From contig NKIP01000017.1 in assembly GCA_002256145.1 (NCBI GenBank), positions 1 through 64,000 of the forward strand: DNA of 64,000 nt, written 5' to 3'. Shown here piece after piece: positions 46,192 to 55,939 of this stretch. Every line of letters begins with the position of its first letter. Position 1 is the stretch's first letter. The notes under the pieces were generated by a model. The model did not search any database, was not told the origin of the DNA, and was given only the letters and a program-made list of their open reading frames with translations. Source of the DNA: Comamonadaceae bacterium PBBC1. GTDB lineage: Bacteria; Pseudomonadota; Gammaproteobacteria; Burkholderiales; Burkholderiaceae_C. The position numbers and the translations under genes are program-made.

Positions 46192-47601
46192 ATGACTGCC
46201 AAAATCCAAAACGCGACAAACGTTCGCTTTGACCAGCTTGCGCTGGCCCCCGCCACCCTTCAAAACCTTGAACAACTGGGCTACACCCAGATGACGCCCA
46301 TTCAGGCGGCCAGCTTGCCGTTGACCCTGGCCGGCCAAGACCTGATCGCCCAAGCCAGCACCGGCAGCGGCAAAACCGCCGCCTTTGGCCTGCCCCTGAT
46401 CGAGCGCCTGCAAACGGCGGGCTCGCCCAGCGCGGCGATTCAAGCCGTGGTTTTGTGCCCCACCCGTGAATTGGCCGACCAGGTCACGCAAGAAATCCGC
46501 CGCCTGGCCCGCGCTCGGCAGAACGTGAAAGTCGTCACCCTGTGTGGCGGCGTGGCTTTGAGAGGTCAGACCGTGAGCCTGGAGCACGGTGCCGATGTGG
46601 TGGTGGGCACGCCCGGACGCATCCTGGACCACCTGGAGCGCGGCTCGCTGAGTTTGGCGGGTGTGAACACGCTGGTGTTGGACGAAGCCGACCGCATGCT
46701 GGACATGGGCTTTTTTGACGACATCGCCAAAGTGGTGCGCCAGTGCGCCAAAGACCGGCAGACACTGCTTTTCTCTGCCACTTACCCCGAAGGCATTGCC
46801 AAGCTGGCGGCGCAGTTCATGCGTACACCGCAAACCGTCAAGGTTGAGGCGCAGCACAGCGCGCACAAGATCCGCCAGGTGTTTTACGAGGTGAGCGAAA
46901 GCCAACGCCTGGACGCTGTGTCTAAACTGCTGGCGCATTTCCGCCCTGAGCGTACGCTCGCCTTTTGCAACACCAAGCAGCAGTGCCGCGATCTGGTGGC
47001 GGTGCTGCAGGCTCAGGGTTACAGCGCATTAGCACTCTTCGGTGAATTGGAGCAGCGCGAACGCGACCAAGTGTTGGTGCAGTTTGCCAACCGCAGTTGT
47101 TCGGTGTTGGTGGCCACCGATGTGGCCTCACGCGGGTTGGACGTGGAAGGGCTTGAAGCCGTGATCAACGTGGACGTGACGCCCGACCCGGAAATCCACA
47201 TCCACCGCATTGGCCGCACGGGCCGGGGCGATGCCGAGGGCTTGGCGCTGACGCTGGCCAGCATGGATGAGATGGGTGCGGTTGGCAAGATCGAGGTCAT
47301 GCAGGGCCGCGAGTCGACTTGGGCCCCTTTGGCCGATGTGGTGCCCGCTGCGGGTGGTTTGTTGAAGCCGCTCATGCGCACGCTGCAAATCGTGGGTGGG
47401 CGCAAAGAAAAGATTCGCGCAGGGGATGTGATGGGCGCGCTGGCGGGGGAGTGTGGTTTGACCCGCGAGCAGGTGGGCAAGATCAATGTGAACGAGTTTT
47501 CGACCTATGTGGCGGTGCAGGCGGATTTGGCCAAGAAGGTCGAGGCGCAGTTGTCACACGGCAAGATCAAGGGCAAGAGCGTGAAGGTTCGGTTGCTCTG
47601 A
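46192..47601 (+). CDS. dbpA: ATP-dependent RNA helicase DbpA
   Basis: DEAD-box helicase that acts on 23S rRNA hairpin 92 during 50S assembly. The 469-residue protein has the Q motif, Walker A ASTGSGKTAAFGLP, PTRELADQV, DEAD (VLDEADRMLDMG), SAT (LLFSATYPEG), and HRIGRTGRGDAEG, then the DbpA-type C-terminal RNA-binding domain starting near KIRAGDVMGALAGECGL. The 577 bp after the stop hold no gene. Confidence 0.96.
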   Translation: MTAKIQNATNVRFDQLALAPATLQNLEQLGYTQMTPIQAASLPLTLAGQDLIAQASTGSGKTAAFGLPLIERLQTAGSPSAAIQAVVLCPTRELADQVTQEIRRLARARQNVKVVTLCGGVALRGQTVSLEHGADVVVGTPGRILDHLERGSLSLAGVNTLVLDEADRMLDMGFFDDIAKVVRQCAKDRQTLLFSATYPEGIAKLAAQFMRTPQTVKVEAQHSAHKIRQVFYEVSESQRLDAVSKLLAHFRPERTLAFCNTKQQCRDLVAVLQAQGYSALALFGELEQRERDQVLVQFANRSCSVLVATDVASRGLDVEGLEAVINVDVTPDPEIHIHRIGRTGRGDAEGLALTLASMDEMGAVGKIEVMQGRESTWAPLADVVPAAGGLLKPLMRTLQIVGGRKEKIRAGDVMGALAGECGLTREQVGKINVNEFSTYVAVQADLAKKVEAQLSHGKIKGKSVKVRLL

Positions 47602-47651
47602 CGTTTTGCCTTTCGCCTGTTGCTTGGACGGTGTGTGCCTTTCGCTGGGAC

Positions 47652-47727
47652 GGTGTGTGAGGGGATGCGGCGGGTTCCTCATACCGGGGTACCGAAAATC
47701 GTCACCCGCCACATCCCCTCACACACC
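47652..47727. repeat. Long hairpin A with conserved loop
   Basis: Arms of 24 nt (47652-47675 and 47704-47727, one mismatch) starting GGTGTGTGAGGGGATG and ending CATCCCCTCACACACC enclose a 28-nt loop (47676-47703, contains CCGGGGTACCGAAAATCGTC). The same loop recurs, inverted, inside element C at 48020. Confidence 0.9.
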
Positions 47728-47740
47728 TGAGTGGTCAGTC

Positions 47741-47922
47741 ATTGATCCGGCCCTGTGAAGTTTGCATGAACGCTTTTTTTGTGGGAGCGGCGCCCTCGCC
47801 GCGATCGAGCCTCGCGGACCACCACCCATCGCCCCGAGGGCGGGGCTCCCACAATGCCACCATCGCTGATCACTGTCCCCAAGGCAAGCCTTGCACTTCA
47901 AAGGTCACAGGGCCGGATCAAT
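47741..47922. repeat. 182-bp palindromic element B
   Basis: Outer arms ATTGATCCGGCCCTGTGA (47741-47758) and its exact reverse complement (47905-47922), 18 nt each, flank an inner REP-like element (47780-47853). It looks like a small non-autonomous insertion; no flanking target duplication was evident. Confidence 0.75.
47780..47853. repeat. REP-like element with TGTGGGAGC ends
   Basis: TGTGGGAGC ... GCTCCCACA form 9-nt inverted ends; internally GCGCCCTCGCCGCG and CCCGAGGGCGGGG add secondary stems. Sequence type resembles dispersed GTGGGAGC repeats common in proteobacterial genomes. Confidence 0.7.
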
Positions 47923-48019
47923 AGGCGAGAGATGGGCTGTTAAAGGGCGGTTTTTGGTTCAAACCATTGCCTCAGGTTTGGCATGACTCAGAGAACAGCG
48001 GGTTTTAAAACCGCACCTC

Positions 48020-48097
48020 GGCCTCGAATGGGGTGGGGCCGGGTGACGATTTTCGGTACCCCGGCATGAGGAACCCGGCCCCACCCCATTCGAGGCC
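48020..48097. repeat. Long hairpin C with conserved loop
   Basis: Perfect 25-nt arms (48020-48044, 48073-48097; begins GGCCTCGAATGGGGTGGGGC) enclose a 28-nt loop (48045-48072) that is the reverse complement of the loop in hairpin A with 27 of 28 bases identical. The stems of A and C are unrelated except for the four loop-closing GGGT/ACCC pairs. Confidence 0.9.
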
Positions 48098-48178
48098 TCT
48101 CTTGCTCAAACCCATCGAGGCGAGCCTACCCAGCGCAAACCGTTCGAGACCTCACCGCAACAACCAGAAAAAACGAAC

Positions 48179-48634
48179 TCAAAGGTAAGGGTTCTTCAAC
48201 CCCAACCCCGCCAAAATGGCCACCTCATAGGCCTCCATCTCTTCGGCGTCGGCGGCGCTGGTCTCATGGTCCCAGCCTTGCGCGTGCAGCGTGCCGTGCA
48301 CCAGCAAATGCGCGTAATGCGCTGCCAGCGTCTTGCCTTGCTCCTTGGCCTCACGCGCCACCACCGGTGCGCACAGCACCAAATCGGCCATCACCACCGG
48401 TTCCTGCTCGTAATCAAAGGTCAGCACATTGGTGGCGTAGTCTTTTTTGCGATAGCTCTTGTTCAGTTCGCGGCCTTCATCTTCGCCCACGATGCGCACC
48501 GTGATTTCGGCGTCATCGGCCAGCGCATGGCGAATGGCGCGGATGACCGCATGGCGGGGCAGGGCGGCGCGGTGACGGGCTGCATAGGGAATGTCGCCAA
48601 ATTGCAGGGACAGTTGGAGTTTTTGGAGGGCCAT
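48179..48634 (-). CDS. ybeY: Endoribonuclease YbeY
   Basis: Zinc-dependent RNase for 16S rRNA 3' maturation and ribosome quality control. The 151-residue protein has the three-His metal motif [16 protein letters not shown] and the [15 protein letters not shown] segment. It follows phoH by 21 bp, the conserved phoH-ybeY pair. Confidence 0.97.
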   Translation of the reverse strand: MALQKLQLSLQFGDIPYAARHRAALPRHAVIRAIRHALADDAEITVRIVGEDEGRELNKSYRKKDYATNVLTFDYEQEPVVMADLVLCAPVVAREAKEQGKTLAAHYAHLLVHGTLHAQGWDHETSAADAEEMEAYEVAILAGLGLKNPYL

Positions 48635-48655
48635 GGGGATGTTGGGATTCGGAGT

Positions 48656-49636
48656 TCAATCGTCGGTGGGCAAGGGCTTGCGGCGTGTGGTGACGCCCGC
48701 CCGCATGGCGGCACTGCCTTGCGCGTCGTAGGCGTCCACAATGCGCGCCACCAGCGGGTGACGCACCACGTCGGCACTCGAAAAGCGCGTGAAAGCAATG
48801 CCCTTGACGCGCTTCAAGACCCGTTCGGCATCGATCAGCCCGCTCAGCTGGCCTTTGGGCAAGTCGATCTGGCTCACATCGCCCGTGACCACGGCTTTGG
48901 CGCCAAAGCCGATGCGGGTCAGGAACATCTTCATCTGCTCGGTGCTGGTGTTTTGCGCCTCGTCCAGGATCACAAAGGCGTTGTTCAGCGTGCGCCCGCG
49001 CATGAAGGCCAGCGGCGCGATTTCGATGGCGTTGCGCTCAAAGGCCTTTTGGACCTTGTCGTAGCCCATCAGGTCGTACAGCGCGTCGTACAGTGGGCGC
49101 AAATACGGGTCCACTTTTTGTGACAGGTCGCCGGGCAAAAAGCCCAGTCGCTCGCCGGCTTCCACCGCCGGGCGCGTGAGCACAATGCGCTGCACGCTGC
49201 TGCGCTCCAGTGCATCCACCGCGCAAGCCACGGCCAGATAGGTCTTGCCGGTGCCAGCCGGGCCGATGCCAAAGGTGATGTCGTGGCTGGCGATGCTCTC
49301 CAGATAGGCAGCCTGCACCGGGGTGCGGGCCTTCAGGTCGGCGCGGCGGGTTTGCAAGGCGGGCAAGTCGGCTTCTTCGCCCCCGCTGTCGCCCACCAGC
49401 ATGAGTTGCACCATGTCGGGTGCAATCGGGCGGTCAGCGCGTTCGTAAATCGCCTGCAAAATCTCCATCGCCCGCAGCGCCACGGCCTTGGGGCCGTCCA
49501 CCTTGAACTGCTCGTGGCGGTGCGCGATGCTCACCTGCAGGCCCGCCTCGATGGTGCGCAGGTGCGCATCCATGGGGCCGCACAGGTGCGACAGGCGGGT
49601 GTTGTTGTGCGGGGTGAAGGTGTGTCTGACGATCAA
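48656..49636 (-). CDS. PhoH-family ATPase (PhoL type)
   Basis: A 326-residue cytoplasmic ATPase linked to RNA metabolism, with Walker [38 protein letters not shown] and Walker [13 protein letters not shown] assign a TTG start at 49636 ([12 protein letters not shown]), with AGGA eight bases upstream, because it matches where the family begins; the only ATG upstream (49756) would overlap the divergent ruvA coding region. Operon with ybeY. Confidence 0.93.
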   Translation of the reverse strand: MIVRHTFTPHNNTRLSHLCGPMDAHLRTIEAGLQVSIAHRHEQFKVDGPKAVALRAMEILQAIYERADRPIAPDMVQLMLVGDSGGEEADLPALQTRRADLKARTPVQAAYLESIASHDITFGIGPAGTGKTYLAVACAVDALERSSVQRIVLTRPAVEAGERLGFLPGDLSQKVDPYLRPLYDALYDLMGYDKVQKAFERNAIEIAPLAFMRGRTLNNAFVILDEAQNTSTEQMKMFLTRIGFGAKAVVTGDVSQIDLPKGQLSGLIDAERVLKRVKGIAFTRFSSADVVRHPLVARIVDAYDAQGSAAMRAGVTTRRKPLPTDD

Positions 49637-49721
49637 GTTGATAATCCTGAAAGGGCGCGGTGACGAGTGGTCGAAAACCGTGCATTTTCTCCCATCACAG
49701 GCATTTAAGGCGTCACCCCCC

Positions 49722-50297
49722 ATGATTGGCAAACTCACCGGCATCCTGAGCGACAAAAATCCACCCGAGGTGGTGGTGGACTGCCACGGCGTGGGTTACG
49801 AGGTGAATGTGCCCATGAGCACCTTCTACAACCTGCCGGCCACGGGCGAAAAAGTCACCTTGGTCACGCACTTTGTGGTGCGCGAGGACGCGCAAATCCT
49901 CTACGGCTTTGCCACCTTGAGCGAACGCGAAGCCTTTCGACAGTTGATCAAAATTTCCGGCGTCGGCCCCCGCACGGCCCTGAGCGTGTTGTCGGGCATG
50001 AGCGTGACCGATCTGGCGCAAGCCATCACTACGCAAGAAGTCGGCCGTCTGGTCAAAGTGCCCGGCATCGGCAAAAAAACCGCCGAGCGTTTGCTGCTCG
50101 AACTCAAAGGCAAACTGGGCGGCGACCTGGGCGGTTTGTTTGCCGTACATACCCCCGACGCACAAAACGACATCCAGCAAGCCTTGCTGGCGCTGGGCTA
50201 CAGCGACAAAGAAGCCGCTGCGGCACTCAAGAGCCTGCCTGTGGATGTGGGGGTGAGCGAGGGCATCAAGCTGGCGCTCAAGGCCTTGAACAAATAA
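49722..50297 (+). CDS. ruvA: Holliday junction branch migration subunit RuvA
   Basis: Binds four-way DNA junctions and loads RuvB. The 191-residue protein has the N-terminal OB fold ([20 protein letters not shown]), two helix-hairpin-helix motifs ([18 protein letters not shown] and [19 protein letters not shown]) and a C-terminal RuvB-binding domain ([16 protein letters not shown]). Separated from ruvB by a mazEF-like pair, unlike the usual adjacent arrangement. Confidence 0.98.
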   Translation: MIGKLTGILSDKNPPEVVVDCHGVGYEVNVPMSTFYNLPATGEKVTLVTHFVVREDAQILYGFATLSEREAFRQLIKISGVGPRTALSVLSGMSVTDLAQAITTQEVGRLVKVPGIGKKTAERLLLELKGKLGGDLGGLFAVHTPDAQNDIQQALLALGYSDKEAAAALKSLPVDVGVSEGIKLALKALNK

Positions 50298-50321
50298 GCA
50301 TTTGTGTAGCTTTGTATTTGG

Positions 50322-50339
50322 ATATCCATTGGATATACT
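50322..50339 (+). promoter_or_regulatory. Operator/promoter candidate of the mazEF-like pair
   Basis: ATATCCA-T-TGGATAT (50322-50336) is a perfect dyad that overlaps a TATACT -10 box (50334-50339), seven bases before the antitoxin ATG. Antitoxin autorepression at such a site is typical. A weak -35 (TTTGTA, 50311-50316) fits 17-bp spacing. Confidence 0.5.
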
Positions 50340-50345
50340 GAAGAC

Positions 50346-50618
50346 ATGAAAACCACTGCATTGACCATTTCCACTTGGGGCAACAGCCACGGCATCCGGC
50401 TCAGCCGGGAGTTGATGCAGTCGCTGGGCATCACCCCTGGCACGCCTTTGCAGGCCACGGTGGTGGCCAAGGGCTGTTTGGAGTTGCGCGCCGTGCCCCA
50501 GCGCCCAAGCCTGCAAGACAAGCTCGCCGCCTTTGACCCTCAAATACATGGTGGCGAAGTGATGCCCGATGCACCTCAAGGCGTGGAGTTCGGTGCTGGC
50601 ACCGAGGGCGTCAAGTGA
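50346..50618 (+). CDS. MazE-like AbrB-fold antitoxin
   Basis: A 90-residue antitoxin candidate. The first 50 residues (ISTWGNSHGIRLSRELMQSL, then TPGTPLQATVVAKGCLEL) form the MazE/AbrB swapped-hairpin DNA-binding fold; the Asp/Pro-rich tail (FDPQIHGGEV) would wrap the toxin. GAAG lies five bases before the ATG. It overlaps the toxin gene by 4 bp (GTGA). Inserted between ruvA and ruvB. Confidence 0.9.
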   Translation: MKTTALTISTWGNSHGIRLSRELMQSLGITPGTPLQATVVAKGCLELRAVPQRPSLQDKLAAFDPQIHGGEVMPDAPQGVEFGAGTEGVK

Positions 50619-50976
50619 GCCGGGCCGTTTGGGTGCCCGACCGGCAAGACATCATCTGGATCAACTTCAACCTTCAGGTGGGCCGCGAAATGCGCGACAT
50701 GCACCCGATGTTGGTGCTGTCCCCCAAAGCCTTCAACGACAGGACCTCCATCGTGATTGGCTTTCCCATGTCCACGGCAGCCTACAACGCGACCAACCCG
50801 TTTGCGATTGACAACAGCAAAACGGCCAAACAACCCAGTTACATCATTTGCAACCAGCCCAAGAGCTTTGATTGGCGCCAGCGCGGCGCGACACCGCACC
50901 CCTGGAAGCGGGTCAGCGACGCCATTTTTCAAACCGCTCGTCTTGAGCTCAACGACATCATCGAGTTGGTCACCCC

Positions 50977-50980
<4 letters not shown>
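50615..50980 (+). CDS. MazF/PemK-type mRNA interferase toxin
   Basis: A 121-residue toxin of the MazF fold, expected to cleave mRNA at short sequences. GTG start overlapping the antitoxin stop. The family opening [20 protein letters not shown] is clear, with [25 protein letters not shown] as the second block and a C-terminal [17 protein letters not shown] helix. Its stop overlaps the ruvB ATG (ATGA), so toxin and ruvB translation are coupled. Confidence 0.9.
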
Positions 50981-52023
<1,043 letters not shown>

Positions 52024-52032
52024 TGTAGCCGC

Positions 52033-52677
52033 TCAGGCGCTCGTTTCGTCTTGGCCCAGCGCATCCAGGTGCGAGGTGTCGCCCCAGCCCACCAAGGACA
52101 AGCCCTGCGGTGTCCACAACAGCCGGTTGACGGCGGTGTTGGTCAGTTGCCAAGTGCGAGGGGCTTGTAAATCCAGTCGGGTGGCTGCGCGGTACAGAAT
52201 GTCCAACACCCCCCCGTGGGCCACCATCACGATTTGCTGACCGGGGTGCCGTGCAGCCAGTTCGCTGACTGTACCCACAATGCGCTCGCGCAACATTTCC
52301 AACGATTCGCCACCCTCAGGCGGTACCCAGTCGGGCGTTCGTTTGCGCCAGTGCCAAGCGTGATCGGGCAACTCGACTTCAATCTCGGCAAAAGTCCGAC
52401 CTTGAAAGGCACCAAAGTGTCGTTCGCGCAGCCCGGGGTGCGTGGTCACGGTTTGACCCGTGGCCTGGGCAATGGCCAGGGCTGTGGTGTGGGCGCGAGA
52501 CAAGTCACTGGCGTAAATCGCATCCATGGCGTCACGCTGCACCAATGCCTGGGCCAAGTGTTGCGCTTGGCGCAGACCCACGTCGTTCAGAGGGATGTCC
52601 AGATGGCCTTGCAGTCGGGTGTCGACGTTCCAGGCGGTTTCTCCGTGGCGAATGGCCAGAATGCGGGTCGGTTCCAT
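52033..52677 (-). CDS. Histidine phosphatase family protein (GpmB/CobC-like)
   Basis: A 214-residue phosphatase of the phosphoglycerate-mutase superfamily. The phospho-acceptor His is in AIRHGETAWNVD, with YASDLSRAHTTALAIA, HPGLRERHFGAFQGR and VMVAHGGVLDIL. Broad small-molecule phosphatase or a specific role (for example cobalamin or purine) cannot be separated. Ends nine bases from convergent ruvB. Confidence 0.93.
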   Translation of the reverse strand: MEPTRILAIRHGETAWNVDTRLQGHLDIPLNDVGLRQAQHLAQALVQRDAMDAIYASDLSRAHTTALAIAQATGQTVTTHPGLRERHFGAFQGRTFAEIEVELPDHAWHWRKRTPDWVPPEGGESLEMLRERIVGTVSELAARHPGQQIVMVAHGGVLDILYRAATRLDLQAPRTWQLTNTAVNRLLWTPQGLSLVGWGDTSHLDALGQDETSA

Positions 52678-52689
52678 GTCGTGTTGGCT

Positions 52690-53322
52690 TCAGCGCGGCA
52701 GCTCAATGTTGACCCGACGTGGGCCAGCAGGCGGGTTGGGGAAATTAGCCAGTGCAGCTTGAAACAAGGTGGCAAAAATCGGCACGCTGTCGCTCCAGGG
52801 GCCCGCGTGGCTGGCGCGGGTTTCGTACACCACTTGGCCCGATTTGAGGTCGCGCATGATCAGGCTGACTTCGCGGCGGTAATGCGTGGGCGGCGGAAAG
52901 CGCATGCCCATGCCCAATCCGATATGCGATCCGAACCCCGATCCGATGCTGATGCTGCCCTGGGGAATCCAACCTGGCCCGGTGATGGGGCGGCCCCACG
53001 GGTCGGCTGGGTACTGGGTGCCATTGAAGCCCACCATCACGCTCAGGCTGGCACCGGCATCGTCACGCACCAAACCCACGGCTGTCATGGCGGCTTGGGC
53101 CTGTTGCTCGGCCAGACCCGCTTCGGGGTTGTTGGCTTGCGAAGGCAGGCGCTCGAAGCGGTATTTGGCCCCTTGCAAACTCATGCCGGGCGGCACCGCC
53201 GCCACAGAGACCACATCGCTGTCCACCAAGCGCATGGATGCGCAGCCGCTTAAAAGCGTCAAAGCCAGTGTGGCCAGAAAAACATGAACGAGCCGAGTGA
53301 TCTGCGGGGTATCTTTGAGCAT
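52690..53322 (-). CDS. DUF4136 lipoprotein
   Basis: A 210-residue predicted outer-membrane lipoprotein of unknown role. Signal peptide with lipobox LLSGCAS; AGGAG seven bases before the chosen ATG. DUF4136 pattern: KYRFERLPSQA, AEQQAQAAMTAVGLVRDDAGASLSVMV, a Gly/Pro-rich loop, and SLIMRDLKSGQVVYETRAS. Lies between the phosphatase and ttcA on the same strand. Confidence 0.85.
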   Translation of the reverse strand: MLKDTPQITRLVHVFLATLALTLLSGCASMRLVDSDVVSVAAVPPGMSLQGAKYRFERLPSQANNPEAGLAEQQAQAAMTAVGLVRDDAGASLSVMVGFNGTQYPADPWGRPITGPGWIPQGSISIGSGFGSHIGLGMGMRFPPPTHYRREVSLIMRDLKSGQVVYETRASHAGPWSDSVPIFATLFQAALANFPNPPAGPRRVNIELPR

Positions 53323-53339
53323 GAGTTGACTCCTGAGGA

Positions 53340-54278
53340 TCACATCGAGATGACCTGAATGCCGGGCAAGGACGCTTCCTTGAACTCTTCTTCGTCAAAG
53401 GCCTTGTCGCCTGCATCGTCGGCAATGCCGGTGATTTTCAGGTCCTTGAAGCCGTGCAGCTTGGCGTCCATCAAGTGCGAAGGCACCACATTTTGCAGCG
53501 CCGCAAACATGTTTTCAATCCGGCCAGGGTGCTTCTTTTGCCACTCGCGCAGCATGTTGCCCACTTGCAGGCGCTGCAGGTTTTCCTGGCTGCCACACAG
53601 GGTGCACGGAATGATGGGGAACTGTCGGTGCTCTGCCCAACGGATCAGGTCGGTCTCGGCCACATAGGCCAGTGGGCGGATGACCATGAATTCGCCGTTG
53701 TCACTGACCAGTTTTGGGGGCATGCCCTTGAGCTTACCGCCAAAGAACATGTTCAAAAAGAAGGTCTGCAGCATGTCATCGCGGTGGTGGCCGAGCGCCA
53801 GTTTGTTGCATTTGAGCTCACGTGCCACGCGGTACAAAATGCCCCGGCGCAGGCGCGAGCACAGGCTGCACATGGTCTTGCCTTCAGGGATTTTGTCTTT
53901 CACGATCGAGTACGTGTCTTGTGTCTCGATGTGGAACTCCACCCCCAGCTCTTTGAGGTAAGCGGGCAGGATGTGGTCAGGAAAGCCAGGCTGCTTTTGG
54001 TCCAGGTTGACCGCGACCAACTCGAAGTCGACCGGGGCACGGGCTTTCATCTTGAGCAAGATGTCGAGCATGCCGTAGCTGTCTTTGCCGCCCGACATGC
54101 AGACCATGATGCGGTCGCCCGCTTCGATCAGGTTGAAGTCGCTGATGGCTTGGCCCATTTGGCGGCACAGGCGTTTTTCGAGTTTGTGGGTTTCGCGCTC
54201 GATTTTGATGGCTTTGGCTGCCTCTGATTCGGCTTGTGCCTGTACCCAGGCGTTGTCTGCTGCTGTATCTGTGTTCAT
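53340..54278 (-). CDS. ttcA: tRNA 2-thiocytidine(32) synthetase TtcA
   Basis: Thiolates cytidine 32 of certain tRNAs using a 4Fe-4S cluster. The 312-residue protein has the PP-loop [17 protein letters not shown] and the two CxxC pairs [11 protein letters not shown] and PCTLCGSQ. RHFNGDTxxxM-like features ([18 protein letters not shown]) also match. Start ATG at 54278, six bases after the folB stop region. Confidence 0.96.
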   Translation of the reverse strand: MNTDTAADNAWVQAQAESEAAKAIKIERETHKLEKRLCRQMGQAISDFNLIEAGDRIMVCMSGGKDSYGMLDILLKMKARAPVDFELVAVNLDQKQPGFPDHILPAYLKELGVEFHIETQDTYSIVKDKIPEGKTMCSLCSRLRRGILYRVARELKCNKLALGHHRDDMLQTFFLNMFFGGKLKGMPPKLVSDNGEFMVIRPLAYVAETDLIRWAEHRQFPIIPCTLCGSQENLQRLQVGNMLREWQKKHPGRIENMFAALQNVVPSHLMDAKLHGFKDLKITGIADDAGDKAFDEEEFKEASLPGIQVISM

Positions 54279-54283
54279 GAGGT

Positions 54284-54655
54284 TCACCACTGTCCGGTTT
54301 CCATGCGAATGGCCACTTCGCAGTCTTCAAAAATTTCAAGTTTGGCAATCTTGACGCGCACGCCCAACACGCCGGGCAACTGCATCAGGTGGTTCGAGAG
54401 TTTGCCGATCATGGTTTCGAGCAGGTTGATGTGCTCGGCGGTGCATTCGTCGATGATGATCTTGCGCACTTTGCGGTAATCCAGCACCGAGTGAATGTCG
54501 TCGTCGCTGGGCAGCAGGGGCTGCGTGCCCAGGTTCAGCTCGGCGTCCACCTGAATCGGTTGCGGGTCTGTTTTTTCGTGTTCCAGGATGCCCAGGTTGG
54601 CGTCAAAGCGCAAACCGGTCAGCTCCAGAGTTTGGTGTCCGGCTGGGGTCTTCAT
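54284..54655 (-). CDS. FolB-fold dihydroneopterin aldolase-like protein (copy 1)
   Basis: A 123-residue tunnelling-fold protein. [20 protein letters not shown] is the FolB opening; [24 protein letters not shown] and [17 protein letters not shown] follow. FolB-fold members catalyse dihydroneopterin aldolase or (as FolX) dihydroneopterin-triphosphate epimerase reactions; this copy could be either. It overlaps the next FolB-like gene by 4 bp. Confidence 0.85.
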   Translation of the reverse strand: MKTPAGHQTLELTGLRFDANLGILEHEKTDPQPIQVDAELNLGTQPLLPSDDDIHSVLDYRKVRKIIIDECTAEHINLLETMIGKLSNHLMQLPGVLGVRVKIAKLEIFEDCEVAIRMETGQW

Positions 54656-55047
54656 GTCGGGCTTTTGGTTTGAAAGATTTCAACCCCAACCGCTTCGCAG
54701 TCCGGGTACACATCGGGTTTGCAGCTGGACAGGCGCACCGCCTGCACCTGCGGGTGGGCGATCAGCTCACGCATCAGGTCGTCGCACAAAGTCTCTTGCA
54801 ACACGATGTGACCTTGGGCCACCCGGCGCGCAATCACCTCGCGGATGAAGTCGTAGTCCACCACCTCGGCCAGGTCGTCTTGTGTGGGGGTGGACGCGCT
54901 GTAGGGCACAAACAGCTCCACATTGAAGACGATGCGCTGGGGACCGAGCTTTTCAAAGTCGTGTGCACCGATGCGCACGTCCACCGTATGGTTGCGCAAA
55001 AACAGGCGGCGGCAATTCAGGGCCAAATCGGTCATCAGGTCGCTCAT
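54652..55047 (-). CDS. FolB-fold dihydroneopterin aldolase-like protein (copy 2)
   Basis: A second, diverged FolB-fold protein of 131 residues in tandem. Opening NCRRLFLRNHTVDVRIGAHDFEKLG; then VDYDFIREVIARRV, VLQETLCDDLMREL and the C-terminal VYPDCEAVGVEIF. Coupled by 4-bp overlaps both to the first copy and to the reductase gene upstream. Division of labour between the copies is unknown. Confidence 0.82.
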   Translation of the reverse strand: MSDLMTDLALNCRRLFLRNHTVDVRIGAHDFEKLGPQRIVFNVELFVPYSASTPTQDDLAEVVDYDFIREVIARRVAQGHIVLQETLCDDLMRELIAHPQVQAVRLSSCKPDVYPDCEAVGVEIFQTKSPT

Positions 55048-55829
55048 GCAGAGTCTTTCGGTTCACCCAAAAACATCACGTCGCGCGCCAAAGGCACCAG
55101 GTGCTGGCCGTTGTCCACGCACACCGTGGTGCCGGTGATGCAGGGGTTTTGCGCCAGAAAAACGCAAGTGGCAGCCACCTGCGCCGGATCGATCGGCTCG
55201 CGCAGCAGGTTCACGCGGCTGTTGCGGTCAAAGTTCTCTTGGGTTTGCGGGCCGCTCAAAAACATCAGGCCCGGTGCCACCCCGCACACACGCAAGGGGG
55301 CCAAGGCTTGCGCTTGCAAGGCCACAGCACGTTCCAGCGCCAGTTTGGAGACGGTGTACGAAAAATAGTCCGGGTTCAGGTTGAACACCTTTTGGTCCAG
55401 GATGTGGACCACGCTGCGCTGGCCGGGCTTGGCTTCGGGCTCGGTCTGCTGGGCCATCAGCGAGGCCAAGAGCATGGGTGCGATCAAATTCACTTCGAGT
55501 TGCTGGCGTGCACCGGGCAGGTCCATTTGCTTGCCCTCGTCCGGCTCGAAGAGTGAGGCATTGTTCACCAAACAACCGAGCGGCCCGGTGGTCTGCATGA
55601 TGTGCGCCATCATGCGCTCGACCTCAACGCTTTGTGACAGGTCGGCTTGCACCAAGCGGACGGTGGCACCTTGGGCCTCAAAATCGGTTTGCAGTGTGTT
55701 TTGCAGCGCCAAGGCCGCATCAGCAGAGCGCTGGTAGTGGCACCACACCTGCCAGCCCGCTTGCGCGAATGCCCGGCACAAAGTCGCGCCCAGACGCAGT
55801 GCGCCGCCAGTGATCAGAACGTGTTTCAA
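55044..55829 (-). CDS. SDR-family FolM-like dihydropterin reductase
   Basis: A 261-residue short-chain dehydrogenase. Rossmann TGGALRLG (pattern seen in FolM/PTR1 pteridine reductases), LVNNASLFEPDEGK, and the catalytic YTVSKLALE. TTG start (MKHVLITGG) at 55829 chosen because the only ATG upstream (55958) lies within the divergent methyltransferase. The FolM call comes from the motif and from the two FolB-fold genes directly downstream. Confidence 0.82.
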   Translation of the reverse strand: MKHVLITGGALRLGATLCRAFAQAGWQVWCHYQRSADAALALQNTLQTDFEAQGATVRLVQADLSQSVEVERMMAHIMQTTGPLGCLVNNASLFEPDEGKQMDLPGARQQLEVNLIAPMLLASLMAQQTEPEAKPGQRSVVHILDQKVFNLNPDYFSYTVSKLALERAVALQAQALAPLRVCGVAPGLMFLSGPQTQENFDRNSRVNLLREPIDPAQVAATCVFLAQNPCITGTTVCVDNGQHLVPLARDVMFLGEPKDSA

Positions 55830-55939
55830 GAAAATGCCGCTGCGAAGGTTAAAAAGGACAATTATCGGCCATGGCCCTGCCGACTGCGTGGTCAGGGGGA
55901 TAGCGTGTCTGTGAAAGGCAGACAAAGGATAATCGCGGC

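Larger units (their letters stand above)
47602..48178. other. 577-bp intergenic stretch built of inverted repeats
   Basis: No gene is supported here. The stretch begins with an imperfect direct repeat of GGACGGTGTGTG, and then holds three palindromic elements listed separately (47652-47727, 47741-47922, 48020-48097) plus a GGTTTTAAAACC palindrome at 48001-48012. It lies between the stops of convergent dbpA and ybeY. Confidence 0.85.

Noticed and set aside
45364..46938. 524-codon minus-strand frame across CDF, dtd and dbpA
   Set aside because: Spans three confident plus-strand genes with no recognisable product.
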